Shown: positions 49,800 to 61,908, numbered from the stretch's first letter. The stretch is DNA of 64,000 nt from Eucalyptus grandis (GCF_016545825.1 NC_052619.1:39585682-39649681); one strand, 5' to 3'. Numbers and translations are program-made. Notes: generated by a model from the sequence alone, not told the origin.

Positions 49800-50290
49800 A
49801 CTTAAGGACGCGTATAACAAAACTTCTATTTCTTTACTTCTACGTCATTTTATTATTCAAGTCGCCTTTGAAATCGTTTGGTAATGCAATTTCATTTTTT
49901 AATTTCTGAAAACAAATTTACATTTCAAAAATAGATTTGAAACAAAACTTAGAAACTAAAATTTTAACTTTTTTATTTCTAAAACAAAAATAAGAAATGA
50001 AAATTTTTTCATCATCCGCTCTCATCAACCCCGCCACCCACCAACCACCCATGGGACATCGACGCCGGCGTACGTGCCGCCACCAAACTCCGAGTTGCCA
50101 CCCCCACCCCTCTAGAAATAGAAATCTTGTTCTATTATTAAATAAATTTATATTCTAAAAATAAAATTTTAGTCGCTATCAAACGCATTTCTTTATTTAA
50201 AAACTCATCCAGGAAAAAGAAATTAAGAAATTAATTTCTAGCAAAAAATTGATTTCTTCTCCAAAAATTTGTCATGCGCACCCTAAGTAG
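49800..50290. mobile_element. Fold-back/MITE-like element
   Basis: The left end cttaaggacgcgtataacaa and the right end read inward, cttagggtgcgcatgacaaa, are imperfect inverted repeats. Both ends continue into ttctatttcttt/gaagaaatc blocks. The middle is rich in aaaatagaaat and has a GC-rich core (50030-50115). No coding sequence. Confidence 0.6.
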
Positions 50291-50666
50291 ATATATCTAT
50301 GTGCATCTAAATCAAGAAATGAACACAAACAACTGCTTTAGAATGAGCCGCAACTGAGAGTCCAATCTCCATAAAGTTTCAGCTCCATTATGAGCAAAAG
50401 ATCAGAACCAATGATACAGTCAGGTCCTCCCAAACATTAAGTAGAAAAACGCTAACGGGAAGGTGCTTCAGATTTTCCTTCAAACTTTCGCAAAGACAAT
50501 AACATGAAGGAATAGGATGATCAACTCTGGTCAGGGTCCAAGTACAAGGTACCAAGACAAATTTTATTTATTTGTGAGCCAGCAAAATAAGCAGATCACT
50601 AGAAAAGTCGCACTGCGGAGAACAGATGACTTCATGACAACTGACAAGCGGCCACACGCGACGAGA

Positions 50667-53600
50667 TCACCAAACATCAGGGCGCAGCTCACCAGTTGAT
50701 GGGGGCACCCACCGCCCAGAGTGGTAGACACTCTCACCGACTTTCCAACCAGGAACATCCTTCATGACTTCAGCCTCATACTCAAGATACTTTTTCCACT
50801 CTTTGACAAATCTGAGCAGAACAGGCAAAGTTCGATGTCTTTCAGCTATTGTTCCTAATTCAGCAGTAATGAGTTAACTAATGGGGCCATCTCAAAGCTT
50901 CTGTTTTACCTTTCGTCCTCTTCAGCTTGCAGCACAGGTAATATGGCTCTCCGCGCAGCATATTTTTCTTCCTTCAGTGCCCTGCAGATGCATGCATCTT
51001 GTCAATGTAATGTTCTTTAAGGCAATCAAGAATTAAAAGACATAGATGTGGATTTCAAACTGGATCTATGATAACTTTTTCCAAATGGATCCAAAGATGT
51101 CTGTCATGCCTACAAGTCAACCTCCATATCCATCATCTTCAGATCAGAATAATGCAGTTCACTTACATACTTCCTGTAAGTGGACTTTTCAAGTAGTAAT
51201 GATCGTTTCGCAAATCTCATTTCAAGAGTAAAAGCATAACACAGACTTCAGCGAAAGCCATCACAGCAGACGATAGTGTTATATGTATTACTTTTATGTC
51301 TTTCTTATATTCACAACCATAAACAGTTTGCAACGTAAAGTTTGTACTTGAGTAATTTGCAGTTTGTTCCAGAGTCTGCATCATGCATTGCTCTATCATT
51401 TGGTAACCAAAGTGAGACCCAGAAAGCACATAAACATTCAATGTGAAACTGCAGAAATGTATGCCAGAGCAAATTGAAATCAAAAGATGCTTTAAACAGT
51501 CTAGAGTCAACAGTGGCCATAAGGAGGGAACAAACTTTTCTTCAAAAGAACCTGAGTTTCCCTTCACATAAGATCACAATAAGGAAGAGCAGGCCGAAAC
51601 AGCAAGTTTTACAGAGATAAAAAGCAAAAAAGTAACACAAATAATATGCCAATGTTTAAAAGCTCTTTGAAACATTATGCTTTTTTGAACAGCAGAACAT
51701 GCTATATGGCTCTTTGAAACCCTAAAATATACCAAGTTATACACTTCTAATCCATTCTTCTTGCATATCAGCAGACAGCATAGACAACTTCGACGATTCT
51801 CTCCCTAACAATTAATATAGCTAGTCCCACTAAACGAAACTGAAAATTATTTAGGTCGAAGTTACTGCAATTTTGCATCAACTATGCGTGCGCCATTCAG
51901 CAGCAAAGACATAGTTTGATCATACCTCACTATAGTAACCCAAAGCAAGTAGCAGATTATTCAAAATCGGAAGCACTCGATCTCTATAAGATGAGCACAA
52001 TATGCTTACAGAGAAGTTTGCCTACATAATAACATCTATTTACAGCAAAGATTAAGTTGAACTGCCTATAGTGAAGCTAAGATAAACCCAGCTCTATTGC
52101 AACCTAGCCTATCCACTGCAAGGCAATAAAGGAAGAGACTTCAGCAGAAAAGAAAGCTGGAAATGCCTGATCCAAGCCCTCTTGGAACAGCACCGTTCAA
52201 GACTTGAATTGAAGTAGATGCTGTTCCATGCTCAAAAGATAAGTGAAATCTGCAGATCCATCATATATTTGTTATTTTCAAACTTACAAGGGACTAATCT
52301 CTTTTCTAACAAAAGTACTTTACATTCTAGTAAAATTCACTTGCATACGCCAGCCTTCCAAGAACATAATATTGGGACGAGTTACAAGCATGCATAGAAC
52401 TATAATGTCGGAAGAGACCTTTGCATTAGATTTATTGATGAAGACTATTACAAACCTTAAGTAAGGCATGCAAAATGATAAGATTGAAAGTACAACTCCC
52501 GTTGACAAAAGCACAATGGACCCAAAGATTTTCCCTTTTGACAGAACTCCAGATTTATCACTTTAGTAGTGACTAAATGAAATTTCCATCTCCACAAAGC
52601 AGAGGTGTGAAATCATCATTTCCATTATGCCATCAACAAAATCACTGAGAGGAGTCAGAATACTCCACTTGTGAGGATCATTACCAGCTTCAGTGAATCT
52701 TTGCCAGAGGCAACAAAAGCGGAAGGCAATGGCCCAAAAGTCTAATGGTAACTGGAAGGCAAAATTCACATGAATAAACTGAGTTGATAACAAGGATCAG
52801 ACTTTGTGGACATCACACTTTTAGCAATCCGGAGAGTCATAAATTTGAATTTGATACGTTGCTTTACCAACCCATTATATGAGTCTCATTTGATTATAAA
52901 AAAATCTCATTTTGACATCCCTTCGATACGCTTCTCAGGAAAGAGGAGACAGAGATGAGCATCGTGCAAGTGGATGACCCAATTCCTTTATCACTCCGCA
53001 TTTTTATCTTCAGAAACTAAGAATGAAATTCATCAAATTCTGAAGCCTTGGATAGTTTACATTTGTGTGCATCTCGAATCATCAAAGAACTGCCGACCCT
53101 CATTTTCTCCCTGACTGGTGCCAGCAGATTGTCACTTTCACAGGGTCCACTCCAACATCTTGCAACTCAACCGCTTAATCATCTACCAAATACCCTTATG
53201 CTTCTTCCACCCATTTGTAAAGTAGAGCACTTCCTTTCCATGTTATCCAATGAATGTAACACGGCATTGCGAATGTTTCAAGCAACTAATCCTCATCTAA
53301 CTTCTCTTCATACCGTGCTTATTCGTAAAACATAAAAGCAGTAGCATCATATGCCAATCCTCCACCTAAAAATCCATATTAATTCCCCACGAGACAGAGC
53401 AAGCGGACAAAGTCAACTGAAATCGCAAGCAATGTCACAAATTCTCAGCTGCCACATTATATTCACAAAAAAAAAAGAAAAAAAAAAGGGACACTGAAAT
53501 GGAAAATGCTTGCTCATTCTAAGCTCACTCTAGCATTTCCCTTTCGGTTCAATCCTTACAAAAACCCACATCTTGAAAACTAATTTATCGCTCCATCACC

Positions 53601-54025
53601 AAATCACATTCCCAACGGCTTTAGACCAGATAAGGCGAAAAGGGGAAAATGCGAGAAACTCAACAGATTGAGCAAAACCCAGACCAAAAAAGAAGATAAA
53701 ACAAATCCCCAAATCACCAACAATCCCTAACCCTAACAAGAAACGAGCAATCCAGAGAAACGAGATTACCCGGCTAACCGTGGGATTGGATTGATGTTGT
53801 AGATTACCTGCGGATCTTGTTGCCCCTGGCCGACCTGGTACATGCCCCAAGAGAAGGCGCCGAAGGCGGCCAAGAAGATGGCCGTGGCGCTGGGGCCGGT
53901 GTTGGGGATCCGGCGGGCGTACCGGACCCGGAGCGAACCCACCCGGCGGCGGGGCCGTCTTGAAGGACGGGCATGTCCTTCACGCTCACCATGCCCGGCT
54001 TCTTCCTTATCATCGCCTCCGTCAT
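50667..54025 (-). CDS. NDUFA13: NADH dehydrogenase (complex I) alpha subcomplex subunit 13, GRIM-19 homologue
   Basis: Three exons: 54025-53808, 50981-50910 and 50811-50667, with GT/AG borders; introns 2,826 bp and 98 bp. Exon 1 encodes [20 protein letters not shown] and the single membrane helix region; exon 2 [20 protein letters not shown]; exon 3 [20 protein letters not shown] and ends GELRPDVW. This is the plant GRIM-19 subunit of mitochondrial complex I (about 143 residues), anchored by one N-terminal membrane helix. Exon 1 as given has three extra bases, each lengthening a C or G run (near 54002-53999, 53985-53983 and 53821-53818, minus strand). They sum to +3, so translation starts and ends in the right frame but the helix region reads as Pro/Ser/Arg-rich nonsense. 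Removing one base from each run restores the expected segment beginning [19 protein letters not shown]. Exons 2 and 3 are clean, so I favour sequencing error over a dead gene. Confidence 0.92.
50982..53807 (-). other. Intron 1 of NDUFA13
   Basis: The intron runs from CAG|GTAATC (53807) to CTGCAG (50982). It is mostly AT-rich unique-looking DNA with an A run at 53468-53487. No exon-like or element-like structure could be fixed inside it. Confidence 0.7.
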
Positions 54026-54110
54026 CTTCGCCGCCTGTGTGGTATCCCTACGAATCGCAGAGGGATTGGCGAAGGAATTGCTTTTGATGCTATTGAAATG
54101 GCCAGTGAGA

Positions 54111-54132
54111 GGAGAGAGAGAGAGAGAGAGGA
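54111..54132. repeat. (GA)n microsatellite in the NDUFA13 5' region
   Basis: About eleven GA steps lie 85 bp upstream of the NDUFA13 ATG (minus strand reads CT), within the probable 5' leader. CT-rich leaders are common in plant genes. Confidence 0.85.
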
Positions 54133-54201
54133 GAGAGGCTGCGTTTGGAATTGGCCTTGCAAAGGGGCTTTGAGGCTCTAAAGGTACTTAGGTCAAAGTT
54201 T

Positions 54202-55273
54202 GGGTGTTTAGGAACCACTTGCAATTCCATTAGGCCAAAGTCGGCCTTCTGAAGGCTGAAGTTTGAAAGGCCCAAGGCGGGAGCTTGGTCTTTGGGCTTT
54301 GGAAGCATACAAGCTTACACCGATTCTCATCGTTTTATTTTTTTTTCAAAAACCATTCTATTCTTTTGTTCATCGTCTTCTCTGCCGCCGAAGGACTTGT
54401 TGCTCGAAACTCCGCCGACTGCCGGCATGGTCGGGGCGGCGGGCCCGAGAGACCGTCGCCGGGGGAAGGGTGCGACCGTCGCCGGGGAGTGGTGCGTGTC
54501 CAGGCGCGGCGATCGCCGTGGGTCGGCGGGGTCGCGGGATTGGGCGGCGGGTCGCGCGGAGGTCCCGCGACCTTGCCCGACCAGAGTCCGAGGAGCCGCA
54601 GGTCGCGCGACCCCTCCGCGACCCGCATCCTGGGCGACGAGGTCCTCCCGCGACCTCACCGCCCCGGATGCGGGTCGCGGCGATCGCCGAGAGTCGCGCG
54701 ACCTCGCCGCAACCCGGATCCGGGGGCGGATATGGGTCGCGGCGGGGGTCGCCCGGCGTCCGGCAGCCTCCCGCCGAGGTCGCGGGACCTCGCCGCCCAG
54801 GATCCCAGGTCGCGGCGTGGTCGCCGACGTCCGCAGCCTCTCCCTCGAGGTCGCGCGACCTCGCCGCCCTGCATCCGGGTCGCGGTCGCCCGATCGCCTA
54901 GCTTGCCTCACGGGGTCGCCGACGTCCGCAGCCCCTCGCTAGGGGTTCGCCCGACGTCCGGCTTCCCTCGCCGTGAGGTCGCCCGACGTCCGGCAGCCCT
55001 CGCCGGGTTCGCCCAACGCCTGGGCAGCCCTCGCGGGGTCTCCCGACCTTTGCCCTGCAGTTAATTTTTTATATATTTTTTTAATTTGTTTTATCACAAA
55101 AGTCCTTTGTAAGTATAATTTTTCCAAACATCATTTTGCTCAAAGATACTTCACAATGGACTTTTAAATTGTAATTTACCAAACACAATTTGCATTACGA
55201 AAAAGTCCCCTCAACCTAAAGTCCTTTGCATTTTCACTAATGGCTTTCCCCAAAAGTCTAACCAAACGCACCC
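54202..55273. mobile_element. Putative DNA element with GC-rich core upstream of NDUFA13
   Basis: The left end gggtgtttaggaacc and the right end read inward, gggtgcgtttggtta, resemble the GGGTGCGTTTGG termini common in plant DNA transposons. Inner flanks share caaag/aggcc and actttt themes. The core 54370-55060 is very GC-rich with repeated palindromic ggtcgcgcgacc and gtcgcccgacgtccggc motifs; open frames there are artefacts of composition. No clear target duplication was found, so the class is uncertain. Confidence 0.5.
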
Positions 55274-55489
55274 AGAGTCGGGAGCTGGGACTGCGAGGTG
55301 GTGCGGTGGCGATTGTTGGAGTTGGGAGACTGTTCAGACGGCGTCGTTCTAGAGTTGTGGAAACGTTGGAATGTGCTTGATCGAAAATGACAAGAGAAAA
55401 CAATACGAACCGTATTATGGTCCAACCCGTAGTGTTACTCTTAAAATTTTAATTGTCTAATATAATTCTTGAACTGTTCTTAAATATTT

Positions 55490-56465
55490 AAGAGTTAATA
55501 TTACGAAAAAAAAAAAAACTAGTATAGATATGATAAATTTACTCAAAAAATTTTGACCACTAAAAAAACCCAAACTAGTAGACTATTAATAAATTTGTCG
55601 AAGAAATTGATAAATTTATCTCAAATTGATACATTTGTGACAAATTTACCTCATAATAATTTTCATTAAATTTTATCTTAAAAAACCCCAAATGAATATA
55701 CGTATGACAAATTTACCACAAACTAATTTTGTTATCATTAAAAACCTCAAACTGGTACACTCGTCACAAATTTACCCTAACAAATTATAAAAAATCTCAA
55801 ACTAGTATACTTATGACAAATTTATCATAAACTAATTTATTAGACTGCAAATCCTAAATGTATATATATGTACCACAATTTTTTTAAAAAAAATTGTATA
55901 ACTGTGACAAACGGAAAGTAAAATCCCAAATCGGTACACTGTTAACTGTCACGTATCCATTTAACTTAATAATTTGACAGTAAAATTTAATGAAACCGAT
56001 AAATAAAGTAAATTTATCATAAATATACTAAATTAGGTAAATTTGTCAAAGATATACCAGTTTGGGGTTTTTGGTGATCAAAAATTAGTTTGTCATAACT
56101 GTACAAATTTGAGATTTTTAGAGCATTAACCATAAATTTTACTATCAAATTATTGAATTAGATGACACGTGATATTTGGTGGTGTACCAATTCCGTTTGT
56201 CACAATTGTACCGGTTTTTGGTTTTTTTGTAATATTTATCCAATTTAGCATAGGGTATATTTGTCATAAATGTATTAGTTTAAGATTTTTTTGTAATAAA
56301 AAAATTAGTTTATAATAAATTTTTCATAAGTGTACAAGGTTTTCTATGGTCGTTTAGAGTAAATTTATCACAAATATATTACTTTAGAGTTTTTTGTGGT
56401 CAAAAAATTAATTTTGAATAAATTTATCATAAATACATCAATTTGAAGTTTTTGTGATATTGACC
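55490..56465. mobile_element. Long AT-rich fold-back element
   Basis: The left half contains repeated gacaaatttacc, aaactagtac and ttttgaccactaaaaaaacc; the right half holds their reverse complements in reverse order (tttgtggtcaaaaaatta, ggtttttggtgatcaaaaa, aaatttgtcaaag). The whole can fold into an imperfect hairpin. No protein-coding content. Confidence 0.6.
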
Positions 56466-56728
56466 CTTCTTCTTATTTCCTTTGTCATCCGTCTAAAGGT
56501 TATTTTCAAATATTGCTACAAACCTTTTTTTCTGAAAAAGAGAAGTTGGGATGTTCAAGTAGGCCTAAACTTCATCTCACGTCCCGAAGTTCAATTTGTG
56601 CATCTAATCTCCAGAAAAGGCTCTGTTTATTTAATTATAAAAAAATCTTAATTTTGATCATTTAGGCCTCTTAAAAAAAGAGATAATGAAAAAACATTCC
56701 CATCATCAACAAAAATAGTGAAATTTAT

Positions 56729-56957
56729 TCGAAAAGTTATAAATTTGTTACACTTTACCAATTTGATTCTAAACTCTTTAATTTGACGTTACTCTTTTAC
56801 ATTTTGCTAATTGAGTCAATCCAATTAATTTTGATAGAAAATCGATATGAACGCATATCATCCTTGTGGCATGGACGGTATTAACTTAAACAATTTTTTA
56901 TATTATTTTTTTTTTGAAATTTTTGTTTTGTTTTTTCTTTTCTTCTCTTTTCCCCCA

Positions 56958-57021
<64 letters not shown>

Positions 57022-57716
57022 GCCAACAAGGTTCTAGTGACCTCACTAGCCCACTAGGCAAGGGTAACAAAGCCCTCATTGGCCACTAGGTAGGGTTACG
57101 ACACGCTACCTATGGCTATCATATCTTGAGCTTGGGGTGCCTCCCTTGGTCGCTAGATCTCAAGCTTGCAGTTGTCATAACCGCTGAGCTTGATATATAG
57201 GTTCATGGCCATGGTGACAACGAATCGGCAGGCGCTCGCCCATTCTTTTGCTCTTTTGACTTGTGGCCATGGTCGCAAGATGCCGTTGTCATGGTTGCTC
57301 AAGCTCGAGGTATGGGTTCATGGCCATGGTGGTCACAAACCAGCAAGGTTGTTTCATCCATGGTTGCTCGAGCTCAACTCGCGACGATGGTTGCCCAATC
57401 TTGAGCTTGTAGCTATTGTGCCATGACCCTCGCAGAGTGGCCGATGAGGGCTTCTTTGTCCTCGCGCAATTGCCGCCCAAGGTTCAACAACCCGCATTGG
57501 CCAAAAGTGTAGCAAAACAAAGAAAAGAGAAATAGAGAAGAATAAAAATTTGAAAAAAAATATTAAAATATTTGTACTATATAGAGCCTACATCTATATT
57601 AGTAATTTCCAGCCAAAATCAGTCAAATGAACTCAATTGCAAGTTGTGAAAATGTTTAAGGTTTAATTGACAAAAATATAACAGGTTTAAAACTTTTTGA
57701 ATAATTTTCCTACAAA
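56729..57716. mobile_element. MITE-like element with (TA)n and GC-rich interior
   Basis: The left end gaaatttattcgaaaagtta and the right end read inward, ggaaaattattcaaaaagtt, are inverted repeats that continue (aaattgtt/aacctgtta). It carries a (TA)n run at 56962-57018 and an interior with repeated cttgagct/catggcc phrases (57020-57490). Similar organisation to 47171-47759 suggests the same broad family. Confidence 0.6.
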
Positions 57717-58143
57717 AATATTTAGGCATGAGTTATTATCAATAATTTAAATATGTTTATTGACTCATTTTTATAAATGATAATAATCATTAAAGTTTAA
57801 GACAATATTATTCAAATTATCGATTTTGGTGAAACAAATGAAACTTTGTGGAAAAATGTGATAGGATCTCCCCTATCATCAACTAAAGTGATGTATTACT
57901 ACTAATCGCAGTTAGAAAATCATCGTAACCCACGGTCCCACTTTTTTGCCTTATAAAAAAATGCCACAATTCACCATAATTCTCCATCTATTTGGATATC
58001 GAGCTCGTTATATAATAAATACGTGAACAGCAATCTATGATTAATAATCATGTGTCAAGTCTAATAGATCTATAATATCCCTAATATGTTGTCCCTATAT
58101 CTTAGTTTTTTTGGTAAAAGGTAAGTAGGTCCTTGTATCATAG

Positions 58144-58348
58144 TTTTTTTTTTTTTTTTTTTTTTTTGTCTTTGGAGGAAGGCAGCCCGACAGTGCAACC
58201 GCACCGTAAACCCCAGGTGACACTTAGCGGGAAAGACCCACTACCCCCGAGTCACACTTAATACACCTAGCGCCCCCGGGTTTGAACCATTCACCCCTCT
58301 AGCCGAGGATCGGTAGGGCCTTATCCGAGACCACCGCGGCCGGTGGTG
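58144..58348 (-). mobile_element. SINE, minus strand, with target duplication
   Basis: A run of about 23 T at the left is the poly(A) tail on minus. On that strand a B-box-like ggttcaaaccc is present. The flanks tccttgtatcatag (58130-58143) and tcctgtatcatag (58349-58361) are the target duplication with one base difference. Length about 205 bp. Confidence 0.85.
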
Positions 58349-58596
58349 TCCTGTATCATAGTTGGTCGCTAGAAATTCCCCAAAATCGATCTCGAGACAG
58401 CATGTGCCAATTGAGTGAGAGCAATAAAAAATTGACCGACCTAAAACTGGTGCGTAGTGTGTTTGCAATTATACTAACGCTTCCAAAACTGTTTAGAATG
58501 CAAACAATATTTACCATTGAGTTTCGGAAGGTTGATTTTCTATTCCATTCACGGTCGGGAAAAGTGTTAGAAAAGTCTTACCTATTACATTAGTGC

Positions 58597-59096
58597 CAAT
58601 TTACATTTAAATTATTTAATATTACCAATTTAGTCATAAATATTTTAACTTAGTACTAATTTAGTCATTTTAGTTAATTTTGTCCAGATATTACTGACGT
58701 GAATACTAACCAATTTATGTGGCAGTATCGATACTAATGTGAATAATTTTTAATTATATTTCAATTTTTTATTTTTATATTTTTTATTCTTGTTTCTTTC
58801 TTTTGTCGGTGATTGGCCACCAACGATAGGTGACTGACCAAGTGAGTGGCCTTGCTTGGCCATGGTGAGGCCGAGCTCTAGTGAGCCTCACTGGACATCA
58901 CCTTCACTTAGGCAATGCTCTAGTGAGGTCACCCTAGCAATTGGCGAGGGTCAGGCTCACTAGAATTTGGTAAGTCTAGAGCGACCTCACTAGAATTTGG
59001 CAAAGGGAACCTCAATGGGGTTGCCCTCACCCGTGGAGAGTCAATCTCGCCTAGGCTAGATTTGGCAAGGATCGGGACTTGGCCTTGCCATGGCCG
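58597..59096. repeat. Repeat with accaatttagtc ends and gene-like GC interior
   Basis: The phrases gccaatttacatttaaatta, accaatttagtcataaatat and tactaatttagtcattttag, followed by a Gly/Leu-like interior gaggcc/agtgaggtcaccc, repeat the pattern of 47171-47759 and 56729-57716. Only the left end is clear; the right end is replaced by the hAT-like end at 59098. Confidence 0.5.
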
Positions 59097-59097
59097 G

Positions 59098-59290
59098 TAG
59101 GGGTAAGCGGTTTCAAGTTCCGGTTTGATTCCGTCCGGAACTTTGAAACTTACCCTAGAAGTACGATTCCTTATTTTTTGGTATCTAGAACCTATTCGTA
59201 AGAACCAAGAACTTGGAACCGACCCTGAAACAAACCAAGAACTTGGAACCTATCCTATCACAGGTTCTAGGGTCGATTCCAGATTCTAAC
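59098..59290. mobile_element. hAT-like terminus fragment
   Basis: taggggtaagcggtttcaag begins the segment, followed by repeated ggaacc, cttggaacc, ccggaac and ggttct motifs, the same layout as the ends of the hAT at 11025-18282. No matching opposite end is seen before the T run at 59291-59318. Confidence 0.5.
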
Positions 59291-59318
59291 ATGTTTTTTT
59301 TTTTTTTTTTTTTTTTTT

Positions 59319-60367
59319 CATTTTCATTTTTAGATTTGAACTATACAACAATAATATAATATAATTAAAAATTTCAAAACAAAAGGAATATTTGGACTAA
59401 TTTCTACATACCAGCCAATCAAGATCGGTAAAGTTGCAAAATCTTTAACATTGTCCATTAACCGAGATGACGTTGACATCGGCCAAACAACCCAAACAAA
59501 TTCAATATGTGTATCTAGGATTCTAGATGACATTATCCACATAACAAAAAAATGGTACAATAGAATGAAAATGCAAATCCAAGCATTTTGAGGAAGTGAC
59601 TAGCACTAATGACAAATTGGTCATGACCCATCAAAAATTAAATTGCCCATAAAAGAATGGTCGGGGCGAGATCGGTGGAGCGGCGGTGGGGTCGAGGAAG
59701 GACGGCGGAGGTCGCGACCGGAGCAGGGAATGCCGGGTGCTGGGTCGTGAGCAGATCTCAGGCACGGGCGTCGAAGAGCACCGCAGGCGTCGGCGAGGGC
59801 TGAGGGTGTGGAGCCATAAGACCGTCGGCAGCGGTGGCGGCGGCGAGCGGACCAGTGAGGTGGTGGTGCGGTGTCTGGAGTCGCGGTACCGGCACAGCGG
59901 CCGGACGGAGCCGGGCTGGCGCGTTCGAGCTTCTCCTCGCGAAGAAGACGACGCGGTGGCCCCCTTTTTCTTTTTTTTTTCTTCTCTCTCTCTCTCTCTC
60001 TCTGCAGACCGGTCGCTTTTCTCTTTTCTTTTCCTACTGACTTTTCCTTGACCTAGAAACCGAGAGAGGCCTCCTGTCTTTTCGTACGGAATGTCTTTTA
60101 TTTATAGGCCCAGAAATTGTATCTTCGCGATATATTTTATTTCTGTTTTTTGGCTTGCGCATGATACTCCTAAATATTCGTTGAAATACACATCCCGTAT
60201 TTCTCACATATTCTATCCAGAAAATTCACTCTTTGCACAAAATCCCCTTAGTGTATATTACTTAAAAAAATATGAAAAATTTGAATCTAATATGCTTAAA
60301 AATCTTACTTTCACCGTGCGGCCTAAAATAAAACAAAAATAAAAATAAAATGTTTCTAAATTATACA

Positions 60368-60399
<32 letters not shown>

Positions 60400-61067
60400 T
60401 GAAAAAACAACCGGCAAGAGCAAATAAAAGAAACTATTGTCCGTCACAGGTGTCATATACAAACAAATATGATTCTCGAACCCACATTTTGGTGCCACTT
60501 TTGTCCCCATAATGGGGAAATATTGGATGCCCAAGTTGTGCCCTCATCTACGCTAGGTCATCCACACTAGTTCACTTGGAAAAAGTATCAAAAATGTTAT
60601 ATATCTATGTATAGGTATTAATTTAATCTTAAATTTTTTCAATTTGACCAATTTTCACATAAACATTTCCACGTTAGTACTAATTCAATTTTAATCTAGG
60701 TGACTGTCCATCCCTCCTAATTTTTTTTTTTGGTCAAACATCCTTCCTAGTTGACATGGTGACATTTTTAATAATTTTTATACTTTTCTTCCTTGCCATT
60801 TTTTCCCCTTTTCTTTACCTTCGCTCGCCTAAGAGGGAGGCCAATACTGTCAGCCACATGGTCGATGACTCGTCTGCAAAAAGAAAAGAAAAAGAAAATA
60901 TAAAGGAAGAAAAAGAAAGAAATTCTATCTAAAACCACGTGCAGAGTATAGAAAAAATTTATATACTCGCGATGGCAACATGCTTTTAATAGTTATTATA
61001 TTTCAAATAAACCAATGACCATGACATTCATTTAACAAAAGGTAAATGGTCAATTTAGACAATGCTT
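59319..61067. other. Intergenic, mixed repeats
   Basis: A GC-rich block lies at 59655-59960, then a (CT)n at 59981-60003 and a (TA)n at 60377-60400. The segment 60580-60790 repeats the aattttaatc/gttagtactaattcaat theme of the MITE-like family. No gene is recognised; frames in the GC-rich block resemble no known protein. Confidence 0.4.
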
Positions 61068-61810
61068 TTAATCGTTCACTATGCAATTTTCTAAAATCTT
61101 GGAAGCTACCCAATATGGTCTTATGCTTTGAATTTCAGGGACTAATAATCCTTGGGCTAAATAATAATCCAAAAACATCACTGAAAATTTCTTAATCATC
61201 TCCATTATAATGGATTCCTCCATAGTATATTGGCATTGGTACCCACTGGTAGGAAGTCCCCGAATGGAGATACAAACCGGGTTGCCATGGAAAATTACCC
61301 TTGCGGGTTTGATCACCCAACCTATGACGTTATGCACTTGATCTTGTGCTTCTGAGGTCGTTTGCATCCACAGGTAATTGAGGTTGATTGTCAACCATGA
61401 TGATATGGAGATCTCCCTCTTTTCTTTTTCCTTTAAATCCATTTCAATGTGATTTCCTCAAGGTGTCGATTCTTGTGCCGGAGTGCTAATGTGTTTTGCA
61501 AGTTAGCTAGATTCTTCGGACAATCGAAGACCGAAGAGGATGAATCAAGGCGGAAGAAGCAGACAAAGGTGCGTGACCCGCTCCTCCGATACCATCTAAG
61601 AAGATGAAGAAGACGAGAGGAAAGGAAGTGAGAGGGGAAATTTCTCTTCTATTTTCAAAAGATATTCACGCAATGTACGTAACATGTATTATAGTACATG
61701 TTGTATATAAATAAAATGAAACAATATTATATACAAAATCAGATTCGATATTAATTTATCTTGACTTGTGCAATGATATCTGAATGATTCCGTCGAGCGT
61801 ATCTTCAACA
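61068..61810 (-). mobile_element. Copia LTR plus leader fragment
   Basis: The LTR at 61595-61810 begins on the minus strand TGTTGAAGATACGCTC and ends just before a primer binding site TGGTATCGGAGGAG. The leader (61470-61590) shares ccggagtgctaa and ttgttttgca with the Copia leader at 6780-6830, so the two belong to one lineage. A 124-residue frame (61442-61068) may be degraded gag, but no clear motif is seen. The rest of the element is missing. Confidence 0.75.
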
Positions 61811-61908
61811 AGAAGCGAGCGACGGAGCTGAGATGCTCGAGTAGAAGAAGAAGAAGAAGAGGCGGCGAGGGAGGGGGAAATCAGAAGGTCGTCGTTGGCG
61901 AGGGTTAC

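Noticed and set aside
50667..54025. Calling NDUFA13 a pseudogene
   Set aside because: Exons 2 and 3 and all splice sites are intact, and the three changes are all in homopolymers and sum to a multiple of three; error is more likely.
54263..55127. Open frames up to 259 residues
   Set aside because: They are open in several frames on both strands because of CG-rich repeats; there is no domain and no codon pattern.
59686..60051. A 121-residue forward frame in GC-rich DNA
   Set aside because: It is Arg/Gly-rich followed by a CT-repeat-encoded Ser/Leu run; no homology recognised and no splice context.
61068..61442. A 124-residue minus frame as a host gene
   Set aside because: It sits between Copia leader sequence and unassigned DNA, in the place of gag; no motif supports a host protein.
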